A stretch of 64,000 nt of DNA from Mesodorylaimus sp. YZB2_4 (Eukaryota > Nematoda > Enoplea > Dorylaimida > Dorylaimidae), in NCBI GenBank assembly GCA_030248295.1, contig JASANH010000895.1:1-64000 (forward strand). The letters run 5' to 3'. The notes below the pieces were generated by a model. The model was not told the DNA's origin. It worked only from the letters and a program-made list of their open reading frames with translations, and ran no database searches. Shown piece after piece: positions 61,325-64,000 of the stretch; position 1 is the first letter of the stretch, and each line of letters starts with the position of its first letter. The position numbers were made by a program, and so were the translations under genes.

Positions 61325-62644
61325 CTATCCCGAGTTTCGCATCCTATAGAATTGTTGAAATGCAGGGTGGTAGTACGTCTGAGGCTGTGGTGGCACGTAC
61401 GGACGGGGTTGGGGCTGTGGAGCAACGTATGGTCGAGGAGCTGGGGCAGGCTGGTAAGTTTGGGGAGGCACGTATGGTCGAGGGGCTGGCTGAGGGGGTA
61501 TGTACGGCGGTGGGGCTGGTTGGGGCGCCACGTATGGCGGAGGAGCTGGTTGCGGGGCTACATACGGCGGAGGCGCGGGCTGAGGTGGTACATATGGCTG
61601 TGGGGCTGGCTGAGGGGGAATATAGGGCGGAGGAGCGGGCTGAGGGGGTACATATGGCACGGGAGCTGGTTGAGGGGCCACATAGGGTGGCGGGGCTGGT
61701 GCAGGTTGGTACGTTTGGGGTGGCACGTAGGGTCGAGGCGCAGGTTGAGGAGCGACATATGGCCTCGGAGCAGGGGCCGGTTGGTATGTCTGAGGAGGAA
61801 CATAGGGCCTTGGAGCAGGCTGGTAAATTTGTGGGCGAGGGGCGGGATAGGGCCTGGGTGCCGGTTGGTAAGTTTGCGGCCGCGCATATGGACGAGGAGC
61901 TGGTTGAGGGGCGACATATGGCCTTGGTAAGGGTTGCGGTCTCATATAACCGCCTCCCCCACCACCGTATTGACCAAGGGTTGGCGGCATGGCCACAAAG
62001 TCAGCAGCTGGCCCTCTTTTCATTGCCATGCTGTTCGATATATCGTCTCTCAAATTCGCGGTACCAGAATCTAAAACAGATCGGAACCTTTGACTGGTGT
62101 CTGGATCAGTCCCGCGACAGCATGCACTGCAGCTGATTACATTTGTATGCTCTATCGTTACTGTTCAGGGGTCCCATTCAGATTAGTGGGTCGTAAACTC
62201 AGCTGTTCCTGTTCTGCATCTTCGCTTACCATCTCCTGGACAGCTGTCCAATAGTTCATAGTAGGTGGCGTCATTCAATTCTGGGTCCGCCTCAACCAGG
62301 TTGCCCGCAGCACTTTGGCCGTATAGCTTGCACATGCCTCGTCTCGCTTCGGTCGACGGTCGGACAAAGACGGTTGCTTTGCACTGGGCTGATAATCGGA
62401 AACAGGCCAGCAGACAATCAGTGGACGAGGAAGCTGGCTCTATCGAAACGGTGCTGATCGAGCCGCCGACATCTCGCAGCTTGTATTCGTCGACGCACAA
62501 GGACGAGGTGTCTGGAAAAGGGGTGGTGGTTGTACTGTCTGGTCTGTGACACTGTTCGTCCTTGACATACTTACCTGCCAAATGGCCGACGGGTATAAAC
62601 CAGGCACAATAAACGTAGAGACTCAGTGCCAGACCTCCTCCCAT
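61325..62644 (-). CDS. Secreted PAN/Apple-domain protein with proline-tyrosine repeats, 2 exons
   Basis: Exons 62230-62644 and 61325-62070 on the minus strand join in phase (G|AT) to about 386 residues. The start MGGGLALSLYVYCAWFIPVG is a plausible signal peptide. Residues about 45-135 form a PAN/Apple-like domain: CVDEYKLRDVGG, STDCLLACFRLSAQCKATVF, GMCKLYGQ, DATYYELLDSC, with the conserved six-Cys layout. Exon 2 encodes a Gly patch (QYGGGGGGY) and about 170 residues of Pro-Tyr-rich repeats built from PYVAPQPAPRP, PYVPPQTYQPAP and close variants, ending FYRMRNSG. The repeat resembles extracellular-matrix or cuticle structural proteins. It lies directly downstream of a second PAN gene on the same strand, suggesting tandem duplication. 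The exact function is unknown. Confidence 0.8.
61370..61960 (-). repeat. Coding tandem repeat (Pro-Tyr-Val/Ala-Pro-Gln units)
   Basis: On the minus strand, 11-12 codon units of the form PYVxPQPAPxP recur about 15 times, some expanded with an inserted TYQPAP. The long plus-strand frames over the same interval are mirror artefacts of this repeat. Confidence 0.85.
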
Positions 62645-63184
62645 TTTCTTCCAACGGATATCCTTGCCACCTGTTCGTCAGGACAGTTTTGTCTGTATGC
62701 GAATGGAGGCAGGATGGTTGGGAAGCATAGCCTGAACAGAGGCCACCTTTTAATTTGCTCTTGACTCGACTGGTTTTGCAGAGTATGAGGTGGGTGGTTG
62801 TGGGTGGGCATTGCTGTAAACTCGTCCGTGGACGTAGATGACACGTTCATGCCCATTGTCAGAACTCAATTCCATACCGCTTCTGCCACTCCACTATAGT
62901 GTTGGCTGGATGATTCAATGCAAGTGGATCAAGGGCTAGTCTGAGTTTTTGCATTATATGCTCATGTTTTTTAGGACCAACGCCTTTTGTCGAGGTTTGA
63001 AAAGCCTGTGACTCCTCCTGCATCAGGCTGTTGGAGACCGCACCGATTCTGACATAATCACACTGTCAACACTCTGAGAGAGGGCAGATGGCGTTGCAAT
63101 CTGTAACCAATGCAGCAAAACAAACACAGATTTTGACACCGATGGCAGGATCAGCAGCTGATAACAAGTTTTTTACTCATGGGA
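62645..63184. other. Spacer between the two PAN genes
   Basis: 540 bases between the stop of the upstream PAN-TSP1 gene and the ATG of the PAN/proline-rich gene, both on the minus strand. It should hold the latter's promoter. No exon or repeat recognised. Confidence 0.45.
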
Positions 63185-64000
63185 TTATCCACGCATATTG
63201 AATTCTCTGAAAGGCGGTATAGTTGGCATAAATTGTCGAAAGGCCACACTAGGAGCTTTCTGGCCTAACAATGACTGACTTCCAGAGTGACATGGCTGAT
63301 CACTGACAAAGCACGATTTCGTTTCCTGCGCATCGCCCATACACGAGGTGCTTACTCCATTCACACTCGTGCATTGACGGCTTCGTGTCTGCTGTCCAGT
63401 GCCACCACATGTGACCTGCAAGAATGACCAGTGTAGCCACAAGTGATCTTTGACGGGAGGAAATATTTAGGATAGGGATCTTACTGAGCAGAAAGTCCAG
63501 TCGTTCCACGGACCCCACTGCGATGTGATGTAATAAGTTCGTCCAGCGGGTATTTGAGGATTGACTGGTTCAACACCTCCCCCAGGATCTACTGGGCCCT
63601 GGCCTGGTATTGTTTCCCCATTCCCACCAGTTTCCCCTCCCCCGCCTTGACTAGGCCCGGGTCCTACGATCACACCACCGTTCGGACTCTGCGTCACCAA
63701 GAACGTAGTGGTCGGGGGGTCGGTGATAGGCTCCGGTGTGAAGAGAAGTTCAGGCCTTGGCCCTACTGTAATCGGATCAGTAACAGGGGCGGGGCGAACA
63801 ACGATCAGTTGAGTGGTCGTAGTTGGAGCCACGACCACGGTTGTTGATTCCACAACACCGGTATCTGAGGATAAGCAGTCCTATAGTACGGTGCCATTGA
63901 CTCTTTCCTTGCTTACCCACACTGATCCTCTCCGACTGACTGGTACACTGGTCGAGCAGATCGTAGTACGTAGCATCATTGGTCGACGGGTCTTGTACAT
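63185..64000 (-). CDS. PAN-domain and TSP1 protein, partial at window edge
   Basis: Three exons visible on the minus strand: 63917-64000 (enters from outside), 63485-63864 and 63185-63415, joining in phase. The first encodes the end of a PAN/Apple domain, STNDATYYDLLDQC, nearly identical in form to DATYYELLDSC of the neighbouring gene. The second is a Thr/Pro/Gly-rich linker followed by SQWGPWNDWTFCS, the start of a thrombospondin type-1 repeat. The third completes it: VTCGGTGQQTRSRQC, then SCFVSDQPCH. The protein ends about 30 residues later at RG. TSP1 repeats with W-x-x-W, C-G-x-G and R-x-R are typical of extracellular matrix and adhesion proteins. The N-terminus lies beyond 64000. Confidence 0.8.

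Noticed and set aside
61315..62136. Plus-strand frame of 273 codons
   Set aside because: It is the antisense of the Pro-Tyr repeat; repeats lacking stops on one strand often stay open on the other. The minus strand has the signal peptide, PAN domain and phased splice sites.

Overview
The window is nuclear DNA of a small-genome invertebrate animal. The genes are split by many short GT-AG introns, often 50-110 bases, with acceptors commonly ending TTTTAG or TTTCAG. Gene content is that of a bilaterian: CSL/Su(H), plastin, G-protein beta and gamma subunits, Tudor protein, PAN/Apple and TSP1 proteins. A compact ecdysozoan such as a tardigrade would fit, but nothing here proves the phylum. Many exon joins were checked for reading phase by hand; single boundaries could still be off by a base or two.

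Layout. 1-2672 (-): decayed Ty3/gypsy pol (integrase, RNase H, RT), then a small Cys-rich ORF (-). 4284-11099 (+): three closely packed same-strand genes, the PLP homeostasis protein (PLPBP), exosome subunit EXOSC6/MTR3, and a ZIP8/14-type metal transporter. 11966-14808: two opposite-strand copies of an unrecognised small Cys-containing protein. 16313-20391 (-): an 18-exon FAM120A-like gene. 20958-22749 (+): CCDC51/MITOK, the mitochondrial K-ATP channel. 23554-26167 (-): CSL/RBPJ, the Notch transcription factor, with a possible alternative first exon at 28127-28683. 30551-34825 (+): RFT1, needed for N-glycan precursor assembly. 35463-39660 (+): plastin/fimbrin with an unusual tail. 40429-41040 (-): fragments of an unidentified gene. 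43838-46893 (+): a SAM plus double-Tudor protein. 47363-47627 (-) and 49078-51173 (+): G-gamma and G-beta, head to head. 55055-58230 (+): deoxynucleoside kinase. 58895-60683 (+): lipid phosphate phosphatase. 61325-62644 and 63185-64000 (-): two secreted PAN-domain genes, the second running off the window.

Non-coding DNA holds a MITE family with terminal inverted repeats (three copies, one with a clean 8-base target duplication), a dispersed repeat shared by introns of EXOSC6 and RFT1, TTAGGC-like repeats, and several poly-C/poly-G tracts.

Functionally most genes are unrelated housekeeping or developmental genes. The clear pairing is G-beta with G-gamma, whose products form an obligate dimer and whose genes share a 1.45-kb divergent intergenic region. 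The strongest candidates for something undescribed are the inverted pair of small proteins, the SAM-Tudor architecture, the plastin tail, and the G-beta/G-gamma arrangement.
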